Shown piece after piece: positions 19,658-26,849 of a stretch of 64,000 bases of DNA. The stretch comes from an uncultured Oscillospiraceae bacterium (GTDB taxonomy: Bacteria; Bacillota; Clostridia; Oscillospirales; Ruminococcaceae). A program made the position numbers and the translations under genes. Location: NCBI GenBank assembly GCA_910579545.1, contig CAJTVI010000001.1, positions 143,873 through 207,872 on the forward strand, in the 5' to 3' direction. A model generated the notes under the pieces. That model was not told the origin of the DNA and did no database searches. It worked only from the letters and a program-made list of their open reading frames with translations. Each line of letters opens with the position of its first letter. Position 1 is the stretch's first letter.

Positions 19658-19663
19658 TACAGC

Positions 19664-19819
19664 TTATTCCTTTGTAAAGGCGTCCTTGCCCAAAGAGCAC
19701 ACCGGGCAGACCCAGCTTTCGGGAACCTGCTCCCAGGGGGTGCCGGGGGCTACGCCATTGTCCGGGTCGCCGGCGGCGGGGTCATACACATAGCCGCAGG
19801 GGCAAATATACTTGTCCAT
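19664..19819 (-). CDS. Rubredoxin with a shortened first iron knuckle (CPC)
   Basis: A 51-residue rubredoxin, a one-iron electron carrier, starting MDKYICPCGYVYDP and ending FTKE. The second knuckle CPVC near residues 38-41 is normal, and GDPDNGVAPGT and the aromatic core are intact. The first knuckle reads C6-P-C8-G-Y rather than the usual C-x-x-C-G-Y, one residue short. It directly follows the reverse rubrerythrin gene (24 bases apart) and is probably its electron donor. The start is set by the homologous N-terminus. Confidence 0.9.
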   Translation of the reverse strand: MDKYICPCGYVYDPAAGDPDNGVAPGTPWEQVPESWVCPVCSLGKDAFTKE

Positions 19820-19843
19820 CCGTAAAAAGCTCCTTATCGGGAA

Positions 19844-20383
19844 TTATTTGAAGTAGCGGGCCAGCAGGCCGGCCATGCCGCGGCCATGACGGGCCTCGTC
19901 CTTGGCCATCTCGTGCACGGTGTCGTGGATGGCGTCCAGCCCCAGTTCCTTGGCCTTTTTGGCAATGTCCATCTTGCCGGCGCAGGCGCCGCACTCGGCC
20001 TCTACGCGCATCTCAAGGTTTTTCTTGGTGCTGTCGGTCAGCACCTCGCCCAGCAGTTCGGCAAACTTGGCGGCGTGCTCGGCCTCCTCAAAGGCGTAGC
20101 GCTTCCAGGCCTCGGCGATCTCGGGGTAGCCCTCGCGGTCGGCCACGCGGCTCATGGCCAGATACATGCCAACCTCGCTGCACTCGCCGGTAAAGTTCAT
20201 GCGCAGCCCCTCAACGATCTCCTCGGGCACGCCCTCCTTGGCGATGCCAACCACATGCTCGGTTACATAGGTGTTCTCTTTCTGCTCCACAAACTTGCTC
20301 TTGGGGGCCTTGCAGACCGGGCAGAAGTCCGGGGCCGCGCCCTCAGCGATATAACCACAAACCGTGCAAACAAACTTAGCCAT
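19844..20383 (-). CDS. Reverse rubrerythrin (NADH peroxidase type)
   Basis: A 179-residue non-haem di-iron peroxidase. The rubredoxin-like domain is N-terminal (FVCTVCGYIAEG and DFCPVCKAPKSKF, residues ~3-28), followed by the ferritin-like four-helix domain. Iron-ligand Glu/His residues are in MNFTGECSEVGMYL, YAFEEAEHAAKF and MAKDEARHGRG. This order is reversed relative to classical rubrerythrin and is typical of clostridial oxygen and peroxide defence. AGGAGT precedes the ATG at 20383. It is the first gene of a two-gene operon with rubredoxin, under a strong promoter. Confidence 0.93.
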   Translation of the reverse strand: MAKFVCTVCGYIAEGAAPDFCPVCKAPKSKFVEQKENTYVTEHVVGIAKEGVPEEIVEGLRMNFTGECSEVGMYLAMSRVADREGYPEIAEAWKRYAFEEAEHAAKFAELLGEVLTDSTKKNLEMRVEAECGACAGKMDIAKKAKELGLDAIHDTVHEMAKDEARHGRGMAGLLARYFK

Positions 20384-20464
20384 TCTTGTTACTCCTCCAT
20401 TCATAAAATCAGGTTTTGGACTCCCATTTGTTGGTAAATAGGAACCATTCCTTGTTATGGCCCC

Positions 20465-20493
20465 ATTATAGCACACAGGGGCGAAGCCGTCAA
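20465..20493 (-). promoter_or_regulatory. Promoter of the reverse rubrerythrin-rubredoxin operon
   Basis: On the minus strand TTGACG (20488-20493) and TATAAT (20465-20470) with a 17-base spacer. No obvious PerR-box palindrome was seen. Confidence 0.85.
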
Positions 20494-20555
20494 CCCGGTT
20501 TTTAAACATTTTGGATGTTTTTGGTCTGTTTTATTCCGCCGCCCCAACAAAACGC

Positions 20556-21131
20556 TTACCCGCCGCCCCGCGGCCCCGCCGATTTGCCGCCGGCCTTTTT
20601 TTGGCTTTCGGCCGCAGCCCCGCCGATCCGCCCCAGCGCGGGTGCAACCGCCCGCAGCACCAGCGAGGTCAGCCCGCCCGCAACAAGGCCGGCCGCCAGC
20701 AGCACCGGCGCGTAGCCCAGGGCCATGGCGCTGGAGAGCACCGCCCCCGCCGCCAGCAGCTGGCCCAGGTTGTGGGCGATGGCCCCGCACACCGAGAGGA
20801 TAAACCAGGTGGGCCGCCAGGGCCCGCGCAGCAAAGCCAGCATGACCAAAAACGAGAGCCCCCCGCCGCAGAGGGATAAAAGCCCCGCCACCGCCCCGCG
20901 GGTAAGCAGCCCAAAGCCGGCCTTGAGCAGCACCAGGGCCAGCGCCGGGCGGCCGCCCAAAAACAGCAGCGCGTACAGCACCACCACGTTGGCAAGGCCC
21001 GGTTTCATGCCGGGCGCGAGGCCCAGCAGCGGCGCGGCGGCCGATTCCAAAAACGAGAGGGCCATGGCCAGCGCAAACAGCATGCCGCCCAGCGCCACAC
21101 GGCCCGCCTTGCCCTTTTGCAACCGCCGCAC
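20556..21131 (-). CDS. Gx transporter family membrane protein (HepPP synthase component I-like)
   Basis: A 191-residue polytopic protein of the Hpre_diP_synt_I/Gx transporter family. It has six hydrophobic helices and conserved ALSFLESAAAPLL and PGMKPGLANVVVLYAL motifs near residues 24-55. The start is uncertain: the GTG at 21131 is seven bases after AAGGGG, while a TTG at 21122 is eight bases after GGGAGG. Family members sit next to FMN-binding lipoproteins in many Clostridia, and one is encoded divergently here. Function is unproven; a role in quinone or flavin-linked electron export is an inference. Confidence 0.85.
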   Translation of the reverse strand: MRRLQKGKAGRVALGGMLFALAMALSFLESAAAPLLGLAPGMKPGLANVVVLYALLFLGGRPALALVLLKAGFGLLTRGAVAGLLSLCGGGLSFLVMLALLRGPWRPTWFILSVCGAIAHNLGQLLAAGAVLSSAMALGYAPVLLAAGLVAGGLTSLVLRAVAPALGRIGGAAAESQKKAGGKSAGPRGGG

Positions 21132-21158
21132 CTCCCTGCCCCTTGGTAGTCCCTTTTC

Positions 21159-21187
21159 ATCTTACGGTGCGCGGCGGGCAAAGTCAA
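21159..21187 (-). promoter_or_regulatory. Promoter of the Gx transporter gene
   Basis: On the minus strand TTGACT (21182-21187) and TAAGAT (21159-21164) with a 17-base spacer, back to back with the divergent promoter at 21208. Confidence 0.75.
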
Positions 21188-21207
21188 GACGAAACCCAAA
21201 ATGCGGT

Positions 21208-21236
21208 TTGACCCGCCGCGGCTGCTTTTGTATAAT
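21208..21236 (+). promoter_or_regulatory. Promoter of the FMN-binding lipoprotein gene
   Basis: TTGACC (21208-21213) and TATAAT (21231-21236) with a 17-base spacer, 66 bases before the lipoprotein start. Confidence 0.8.
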
Positions 21237-21301
21237 AAGGTAGATGGTTTGTATGCGTCGGGGCAGCTCTGCCCCAGCCTTGAAAGAAGGGGGCGTCCAG
21301 T

Positions 21302-21778
21302 ATGGTACGGCGGGGGGCCTGCGCGCTGCTGGCGGCGGCGGTGCTGCTTGGGCTTTGCGGCTGCGGCCGCTGGCAGGATGGGGAGTACCGCGCCGAGTGC
21401 GCCGCATTTGACAGCCTTGGCTACCGGGATTATCTGGTGGTAACGGTGGAGGGCGGCGAGATCACCCGGGCCGAATACGACGCGGTAAGCGAGGACGGCG
21501 GGCTGAAAAGCGAGGACGAGGCCTACGCCGGGCAGATGCGGCCGATCTGCGGGACGGATCCGGCCGGGTTTTCGGCCGCGCTGGAGGCTTCGCTTGTGGG
21601 CCGCAGCGCCAAGACCCGGCAGCCGGTGGACGCGGTGGCCGGGGCCAGCTATTCCAGCGGGCGGTGCGCCGCCCTGCTGAGCGCCCTGGAGCAAAACATG
21701 CGCAAGGGCATTTTTGAAACGGTGGCCGTGGAGGGCCTTTTGGAGGCAACGCCCCAGGCATCGCCCCCGGCGCCGTGA
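21302..21778 (+). CDS. FMN-binding domain lipoprotein
   Basis: A 158-residue exported lipoprotein. The signal peptide ends in a lipobox-like LCGC near residues 18-21, for lipid attachment at the Cys. The mature part begins DGEYRAECAAFDSLGYRD, the usual start of small extracellular FMN-binding domains. It has PVDAVAGASYSSGR near residue 115, the position of the D-x-x-[ST]-GAT-x-[ST] flavinylation motif of RnfG/FmnA-type proteins. Here the threonine position is Ser in GASYSS, so covalent flavinylation is possible but unproven. AAAGAAGG lies upstream. Divergent to the Gx transporter gene. Confidence 0.8.
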   Translation: MVRRGACALLAAAVLLGLCGCGRWQDGEYRAECAAFDSLGYRDYLVVTVEGGEITRAEYDAVSEDGGLKSEDEAYAGQMRPICGTDPAGFSAALEASLVGRSAKTRQPVDAVAGASYSSGRCAALLSALEQNMRKGIFETVAVEGLLEATPQASPPAP

Positions 21779-21817
21779 ATATTCTGTAAAAAATCGGAAA
21801 CACTGCCCCCAAAAGCC

Positions 21818-21888
21818 TTGCAATGGTGCGGGTTTTAGTGTACCATATTGCTTAGTGCGCACCCTGCCCCAAAAGGCTTTGTGCGCAC
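21818..21888 (+). promoter_or_regulatory. Promoter region of the DUF4358 gene with two GTGCGCAC palindromes
   Basis: TTGCAA (21818-21823) and TACCAT (21841-21846) are separated by 17 bases. The self-complementary octamer GTGCGCAC occurs twice downstream, at 21855-21862 and 21881-21888, 26 bases apart. The repeats could be an operator; no regulator for them is apparent. Confidence 0.5.
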
Positions 21889-22000
21889 AAAAGGCCGGCC
21901 ATGCGCAGCCGCCCATACGGCGCGCCCCCCTGCGGGCTGTGCCGGGCCGGACGCCGGCCGCGCCTGTTATGATCAGATCAACACCAAAGGAGAACCCTAT

Positions 22001-22564
22001 ATGAAAAAGCTTGTGCTCACCCTTACCGCCGCGCTTTTGGCCGCAGCCCTTTTGGCCGGCTGCGGCGGCGATTCCTCCGCCCCCGCTTCCTCCAGCCCGG
22101 CGGCCTCGGCCCCCGCGGCGTCCGCCCCTGCCGATTCCCAGCCGGCCGCCTCGGCCCCCCAGGCGGAATACAACCTGGCCGACGTGGTAAGCGCGGTGGA
22201 GGCGGTAAACCCGGTGGCAAACCCCCGCGAAATTGACGACTTCTCGCTGGAAAACACCTATATGCTCACGATGGACAATGTGGCCAACTTTTGCGGCAAG
22301 GTAAGCAACGACGCGGCCAACAGCGCGCTGATCCTGGCGGTGCAGGCGGTGCCGGGCAAGGTGGACGACCTCAAGGCCGAGCTGGACGCCTACAAGACCA
22401 CCCTGGCGGACGGCGGGCTGTACGCCGAGTTTGCCGACAAGGAGGCCCAGGCCAAGGAGGCCCGGCTGGTGGTAAAGGGCGACTGCGTGGTGCTGGTGAT
22501 CGCCAACACCGAGGGCGCCCAGTATGCCGACATCGACAAGGCCCTTGACGAGGCGCTGAGCTGA
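22001..22564 (+). CDS. DUF4358 domain lipoprotein
   Basis: A 187-residue lipoprotein with AAAGGAG ahead of the ATG. The signal peptide ends at LLAGC (Cys21). A low-complexity Ala/Ser/Pro linker (residues ~25-60) follows, then the DUF4358 domain. That domain has DFSLENTYMLTMDNV, a VPGKVDDLKAELDAYKTTL helix, and the C-terminal GDCVVLVIANTEGAQYADIDKAL strand-helix. These lipoproteins are frequently encoded with MBOAT acyltransferase and DHHW genes in gut Clostridia, as here. The function is unknown. Confidence 0.85.
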   Translation: MKKLVLTLTAALLAAALLAGCGGDSSAPASSSPAASAPAASAPADSQPAASAPQAEYNLADVVSAVEAVNPVANPREIDDFSLENTYMLTMDNVANFCGKVSNDAANSALILAVQAVPGKVDDLKAELDAYKTTLADGGLYAEFADKEAQAKEARLVVKGDCVVLVIANTEGAQYADIDKALDEALS

Positions 22565-22580
22565 ACAAACTGCGCAGACA

Positions 22581-22611
22581 GGCCGGTACCGCCCCGCAGG
22601 CGGCGCCGGCC
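22581..22611 (+). terminator. Possible terminator after the DUF4358 gene
   Basis: GGCCGGTACCGCC (22581-22593) pairs with GGCGGCGCCGGCC (22599-22611) with one mismatch. Only a weak T-containing tail follows, so read-through into the acyltransferase genes is possible. Confidence 0.4.
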
Positions 22612-22752
22612 TTCTGCTTGTACATCGCCCTAAAAAAGCGCGGCCGCCCCGCGGCGGTTTTGCGCCCGGTACTGGTTTTGAGCCTTCCCCGGCGCTGTCC
22701 CGGCGTTCCCCAATGTCCCCCAGATGCAAAAATGTAAGGAGTTGAGCGCAGC

Positions 22753-24180
22753 TTGGTTTTTAGTACCATCCTGTTTTTGTTCCGCTTTTTGCCCATTACC
22801 CTGGCCCTTTATTATCTCGCGCCGCCGCGGTTAAAAAACGCGGTGCTGTTTTTGTGCAGCCTGGTGTTTTACTCCTGGGGCGAGGTCAAGTTTTTCCCGG
22901 TGATGATCCTGCTGATCCTCATCAACTATTTCTCGGGGCTGGGCATGGAGCGCAGCGACAAACGGCCCGGCCTGCGCCGCTTCTTTTTGATCTTTTCGGT
23001 GGTGGGCAGCCTCTCGATGCTGGTGTTTTTTAAATACACCAACTTTATCATCACCAGCCTCAACGCCCTGTTTGGCCTCTCGCTGGGGCTGATCAGCGGG
23101 GTGGAGGTGCTGCCGCTGGGCATCAGCTTTTACACCTTCCAGACCATGAGCTACTCCATCGACGTCTACCGGCGGGACGTGCCCACCGAACACAATATCA
23201 TTGATTTTGGCGCCTACGTGGTCATGTTCCCGCAGCTGATCGCGGGGCCGATCGTAAAATATCGGGAGGTTGCCGAGCGGCTGCACGTTTACAAAAACCG
23301 CTGTAACCTTGCCCAGATCGAGGAGGGCGTCTGCCTGTTTACCTTTGGCCTTGCCAAAAAGGTGCTGCTGGCCGACACCATCAGCGCCCTCTGGCTGGAG
23401 ATCATTGGGGTATACACGTCCAGCGGTGTGCAGACCAGCGCCGGCATCGGCCTTGCCAACGCCTCCACCCCGCTGGTCTGGCTGGGGGTCATCGCCTATT
23501 CCCTCCAGCTGTATTTCGACTTTTCGGGCTATTCCATGATGGGCATCGGCATGGGCAAGATGCTGGGCTTTGATTTTCCGCAAAACTTTAATATGCCGTA
23601 TATCTCCCGCAGCATCACCGAATTTTGGACCCGCTGGCACATGACCCTCTCGGGCTGGTTTAAGGAATACGTGTATATCCCTCTGGGCGGCAACCGCAGG
23701 GGCCGGGGCCGGCAGATCTTTAACCTGTTTGTGGTATGGTGCCTCACCGGCATCTGGCATGGGGCCAACTGGAACTTTATCCTCTGGGGGCTTTACTACT
23801 TTGTGCTGCTGGTGGCCGAAAAGCTCTTTTTGCTGCCGGTGCTCAAAAAAGGACGGGTCTGGCCCCACCTTTACACCATGTTCTTTGTGGTGGTGGGCTG
23901 GGGGCTGTTTGTGGGCAACGAACAGGGCGTGGGCCTGGGCATCCTGCTCAACAAGCTGTTTATCCCCTCGGGCGGGGTAAGCTGTTTGTACTTTTTGCGC
24001 AACTACGCGGTGCTGCTGGCGGTATGCATTGCCTGCTGCACCCCCCTGCCGCTCAAGGTCTGGCAGGCCCTTTGCAAGAGCAGCTGGATGAAGACCCTTA
24101 CGGTCGGCCTTTTGCTGGTGCTGAGCGTTGCGTATATTGTGGGTTCGGGCAACAGCCCCTTCCTCTACTTTAACTTTTAA
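22753..24180 (+). CDS. MBOAT family O-acyltransferase (DltB/AlgI/PatA-like)
   Basis: A 475-residue polytopic enzyme that transfers acyl (usually acetyl) groups across the membrane onto a surface polymer. It begins LVFSTILFLFRFLPI at a TTG start, 11 bases after AAGGAG. The conserved residues are in order: YSWGEVKFF near 41, GISFYTFQTMSYSIDVYR near 127, FPQLIAGPIVKY near 160, and FDFSGYSMMGIG near 260. The catalytic-region motif WRITLSGWF-like TRWHMTLSGWF lies near 296 and WHGANWNFILWG near 338, the catalytic His. The next gene, 15 bases on, is its DHHW partner. Confidence 0.93.
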   Translation: MVFSTILFLFRFLPITLALYYLAPPRLKNAVLFLCSLVFYSWGEVKFFPVMILLILINYFSGLGMERSDKRPGLRRFFLIFSVVGSLSMLVFFKYTNFIITSLNALFGLSLGLISGVEVLPLGISFYTFQTMSYSIDVYRRDVPTEHNIIDFGAYVVMFPQLIAGPIVKYREVAERLHVYKNRCNLAQIEEGVCLFTFGLAKKVLLADTISALWLEIIGVYTSSGVQTSAGIGLANASTPLVWLGVIAYSLQLYFDFSGYSMMGIGMGKMLGFDFPQNFNMPYISRSITEFWTRWHMTLSGWFKEYVYIPLGGNRRGRGRQIFNLFVVWCLTGIWHGANWNFILWGLYYFVLLVAEKLFLLPVLKKGRVWPHLYTMFFVVVGWGLFVGNEQGVGLGILLNKLFIPSGGVSCLYFLRNYAVLLAVCIACCTPLPLKVWQALCKSSWMKTLTVGLLLVLSVAYIVGSGNSPFLYFNF

Positions 24181-24195
24181 AAGGAGGCGCTTTGG

Positions 24196-25362
24196 ATGAA
24201 GGACGCGATGCGGGCCTTAAAAAAGCGCCCGGTGCTGGTTTTGTTTTTTGGCTTTTTGTTCGGCTTTATGGTACTGGACGGCCTTTGGCCCAAGCGGGAG
24301 TTTTCTGAACTGGAAAACAAAAAGCTGGCCCAGTTCCCCGAGTTTTCCTTTTCGTCCCTTTTCCGCAACGAGTGGACGGCCAAGTACGGCGACTATGTAA
24401 AGGAGCAGTTTGCCCTGCGGGATACCTGGATCGACCTGCAGAGCCGCAGCGAAACGCTGCTGTTTCAAAAGGCGGAGGTAGGCGGCCAGCTGCTGGGGGC
24501 GGACGACATGCTGTTTACCAAGGTGTTTGCCCTTAAGACCGGCGAGGTAAAGCAGCTGCCCCGCAACATCAGCGCGGTGGCCCAGTTCAGCGCGCGGCAC
24601 CCCGGCCAGGTGACCTTTTTGCTGGCCCCCTCGGCCAGCCTTGTCTACCCCGAAAAGCTGCCCTTCCACGCGCCGATGCTGAACGAAAACGCCTTTTTGG
24701 ACGACATTTTTGCCGAGATCGGCCAGAGCGCCCGGGTGCTGGACCTGCGCGGGCTGTTCAGCGCCCATAAGGACGAATACCTTTACTACCGAACCGACCA
24801 CCACTGGACGAGCGGCGGGGCCTGGCTTGCCTACACCGAGTTCTGCCGGCAGGAGGGGCTTGCGCCCTTTGACCCGGCGGCCTATACGGCGGTGGAGGTG
24901 CCAAACTTTTACGGCACCAGCTATTCCTCCGCCCGCACCTGGAACGCCGTGCCGGACATCATCACCTGGTACGAACTGCCCAGCCGCCAGACCATCTGGG
25001 ATGTAACGGCCGGCCCCGAGGCGCTGGCCGTGCTCTCGGAGGACGACCTTTACAACCAGGACGCCTTTGCCACCCGCGATAAATACGCCGCCTTTTTGCA
25101 CGGCAACCCCGGCTACAGCACGGTTACCGGCAGCGGCGAGGGCAGCATTTTGGTTATTAAGGACAGCTACGCCAACTGCTTTGTACCCTACCTCACCGCA
25201 AACTACGCCAAGATCGGGGTGCTGGACCTGCGCAATTACAGTTACAGTGTGGACGCGCTGATGCAGGCCGAGGGGTACGACAAGGTGCTGATCCTTTATA
25301 ACTTCCAGAGTTTCAAATCCGATGGGTACCTCTATAACCTCAACCGGGACCCCATTGAATGA
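24196..25362 (+). CDS. DHHW family protein (AlgX/AlgJ-like acetylation partner)
   Basis: A 388-residue protein with an uncleaved N-terminal membrane anchor (residues ~12-30). A large extracellular SGNH-like domain follows. The signature YRTDHHWTSGGAW lies near residue 196, with the Asp-His-His-Trp motif that names the family. SILVIKDSYANCFVPYL near residue 315 carries the Ser of the GDS-like block. Members move acetyl groups delivered by an MBOAT partner onto polysaccharide. AAAGGAGGC precedes the ATG. It is coupled to the MBOAT gene and ends before a strong terminator. Confidence 0.92.
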   Translation: MKDAMRALKKRPVLVLFFGFLFGFMVLDGLWPKREFSELENKKLAQFPEFSFSSLFRNEWTAKYGDYVKEQFALRDTWIDLQSRSETLLFQKAEVGGQLLGADDMLFTKVFALKTGEVKQLPRNISAVAQFSARHPGQVTFLLAPSASLVYPEKLPFHAPMLNENAFLDDIFAEIGQSARVLDLRGLFSAHKDEYLYYRTDHHWTSGGAWLAYTEFCRQEGLAPFDPAAYTAVEVPNFYGTSYSSARTWNAVPDIITWYELPSRQTIWDVTAGPEALAVLSEDDLYNQDAFATRDKYAAFLHGNPGYSTVTGSGEGSILVIKDSYANCFVPYLTANYAKIGVLDLRNYSYSVDALMQAEGYDKVLILYNFQSFKSDGYLYNLNRDPIE

Positions 25363-25396
25363 GGATGCCCCTTTTGATGCTGTATTGACGCTGCAA

Positions 25397-25438
25397 AGCC
25401 CTTTGGCCCGCCGTTTACGGGAGGCCAAAGGGCTTTTT
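25397..25438 (+). terminator. Terminator of the acyltransferase operon
   Basis: AGCCCTTTGGCC (25397-25408) pairs with GGCCAAAGGGCT (25423-25434), followed by TTTT. Confidence 0.88.
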
Positions 25439-25464
25439 GCCGGGGCAAGCCCCCTATAACAGAT

Positions 25465-25512
25465 AAAGCAAAGAGCGCCGGCCGGAGAAGAAAGGTCGGC
25501 GCTCTTTGCTTT
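25465..25512. terminator. Bidirectional terminator before the amidohydrolase gene
   Basis: A perfect 16-bp inverted repeat (25465-25480 with 25497-25512) with a 16-base loop. It serves the minus-strand amidohydrolase and insulates the plus-strand operon. Confidence 0.75.
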
Positions 25513-25581
25513 GTTGGAACCGCTGCCGCTGCCTGCAGCGGCCCTATGCTCAAGGCAGGCCGGGCGCAGGGCGCAAAACGC

Positions 25582-26715
25582 TCAGCAGAAATCGGCCTGG
25601 CAGAACATACATTTTCCGCCCTTGAAGGTCATCATGGGCACAAGCACCTGGCTGCCCTCAAAGCGGTTTTGGTTGATATCCTCATAGGGGACGGCCTTTT
25701 GTTTCAGCCGCAGGATGCACACATCCGCCTCGGTGCCCTCGGCAAGGCTGCCAAGCTCGGGGCGGCCGATCAGCCGGGCCGGCGTGATGGTTGCGGCATC
25801 CAGCACCTGCCCAAGGCCCATGCCAAAGTCCAGATACTTGGACAGGATGCGCGGCAGGCTGTGCAGCGGCTGCAAAAAATAGCTGGAGGTATTTACGTCG
25901 CTGCTGATCACATCCGGCGCAAAGCCCTGGCTTACCGCCCTGCGGCAAACCTCCAGATCATAGTTGCTGCGGCCGTTGGAGGCGTCAAACAGCACCCCGC
26001 GCTCCCGCGCCGCCCAAAGGCCCTCCAGCACCTGGCCGTCCTGGCCAAGGCAGCTGTACTGGCCGCGGTTTTGATAGATGTGGCAGATCACATCCCCAGG
26101 CCGCAGCATCTCCGCGATCTGGTCCAGCGGCAGGATGGGGGCGGTCACATGTACCACCACCCGGGTGCCGGCCTTTTCGGCCAGCTCCACCGTGCGGCGC
26201 AGGGACGCCTCGGCCTGCCCGGCCGGAACAATGCCCTGGGACATCCGGGTTTTGAGCGCAACCAGATTGTCCGGGTATTCCCGGAACAGCCGCAGGATCT
26301 TTTGCTCGTCAAACAGGGCAGGGTCGAGGTTTTCGGGGTACTGGTCGGTGGCCTGCCCGCCCGAGGCAACCAGCAGATAGTTTAAGATGCGCACGTCGCT
26401 CATGGCCATTACGCTGCGCCGGTACAACTCGTAGGAGCCGGCGCCGCAGCTGCCGCCGTCCACCGCGGTGGTAATGCCGCTGCAAAAGGCGTTCGCATCC
26501 GGGTTTACGCCGTTTTCAGTGCCGCGGTAAAAATAGTGCACATGGTAGTCGATCAGCCCGGTGGTTACAATACACCCCTTGGCGTCCACGATTTGCCGGT
26601 AGGTGCGGCCCGGATCCGGCCGGGCGATCTTTCCATCCGCCAGGGCCAGGTCCCGCTGCTCCATCCGCCCCAGCGCAGGGTCGTACACCGTTCCGTTTTT
26701 GATGAGAAAATCCAA
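25582..26715 (-). CDS. Metallo-dependent amidohydrolase/deacetylase (EF_0837-like)
   Basis: A 377-residue amidohydrolase-superfamily enzyme. The TTG at 26715 is chosen because it follows AAGGAGC by six bases and gives the conserved DFLIKNGTVYDP start. Metal ligands are visible: the HVH motif in GLIDYHVHYF near residue 57, a carboxylated-Lys candidate in NLVALKTRMS near 152, a His in VVHVTAP near 188, ICHIYQNRG near 212, and a C-terminal catalytic Asp in VISSDVNTSSYF near 270. The family hydrolyses N-acyl or amide bonds of small acids. Position next to a TRAP importer suggests the imported solute is its substrate. Confidence 0.85.
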   Translation of the reverse strand: MDFLIKNGTVYDPALGRMEQRDLALADGKIARPDPGRTYRQIVDAKGCIVTTGLIDYHVHYFYRGTENGVNPDANAFCSGITTAVDGGSCGAGSYELYRRSVMAMSDVRILNYLLVASGGQATDQYPENLDPALFDEQKILRLFREYPDNLVALKTRMSQGIVPAGQAEASLRRTVELAEKAGTRVVVHVTAPILPLDQIAEMLRPGDVICHIYQNRGQYSCLGQDGQVLEGLWAARERGVLFDASNGRSNYDLEVCRRAVSQGFAPDVISSDVNTSSYFLQPLHSLPRILSKYLDFGMGLGQVLDAATITPARLIGRPELGSLAEGTEADVCILRLKQKAVPYEDINQNRFEGSQVLVPMMTFKGGKCMFCQADFC

Positions 26716-26802
26716 GAAAATGCTCCTTCCTGTCAGGGCTGGCCTTTGCGAACCCATTGGTGTATTGCCGGCCTTTTTGCGCTGCGGCCGGGCTTTGCCT
26801 GC

Positions 26803-26837
26803 AAAAAAGGGGTACTGTTGCGGTCAACAGCACCCCT
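26803..26837 (-). terminator. Terminator after the TRAP solute-receptor gene
   Basis: AGGGGTACTGTTG (26808-26820) pairs with CAACAGCACCCCT (26825-26837) with one mismatch. T6 follows on the minus strand (26803-26808 are A on the plus strand). The amidohydrolase gene must be reached by read-through or by its own promoter. Confidence 0.85.
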
Positions 26838-26849
26838 TTATGGTCAGGT

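Noticed and set aside
20500..20550. Third copy of the palindromic element (TTTTATTCCGCCGCC)
   Set aside because: Similarity covers only about 15 bases and lacks the conserved GGATCGAA and GGTTCCAT words.
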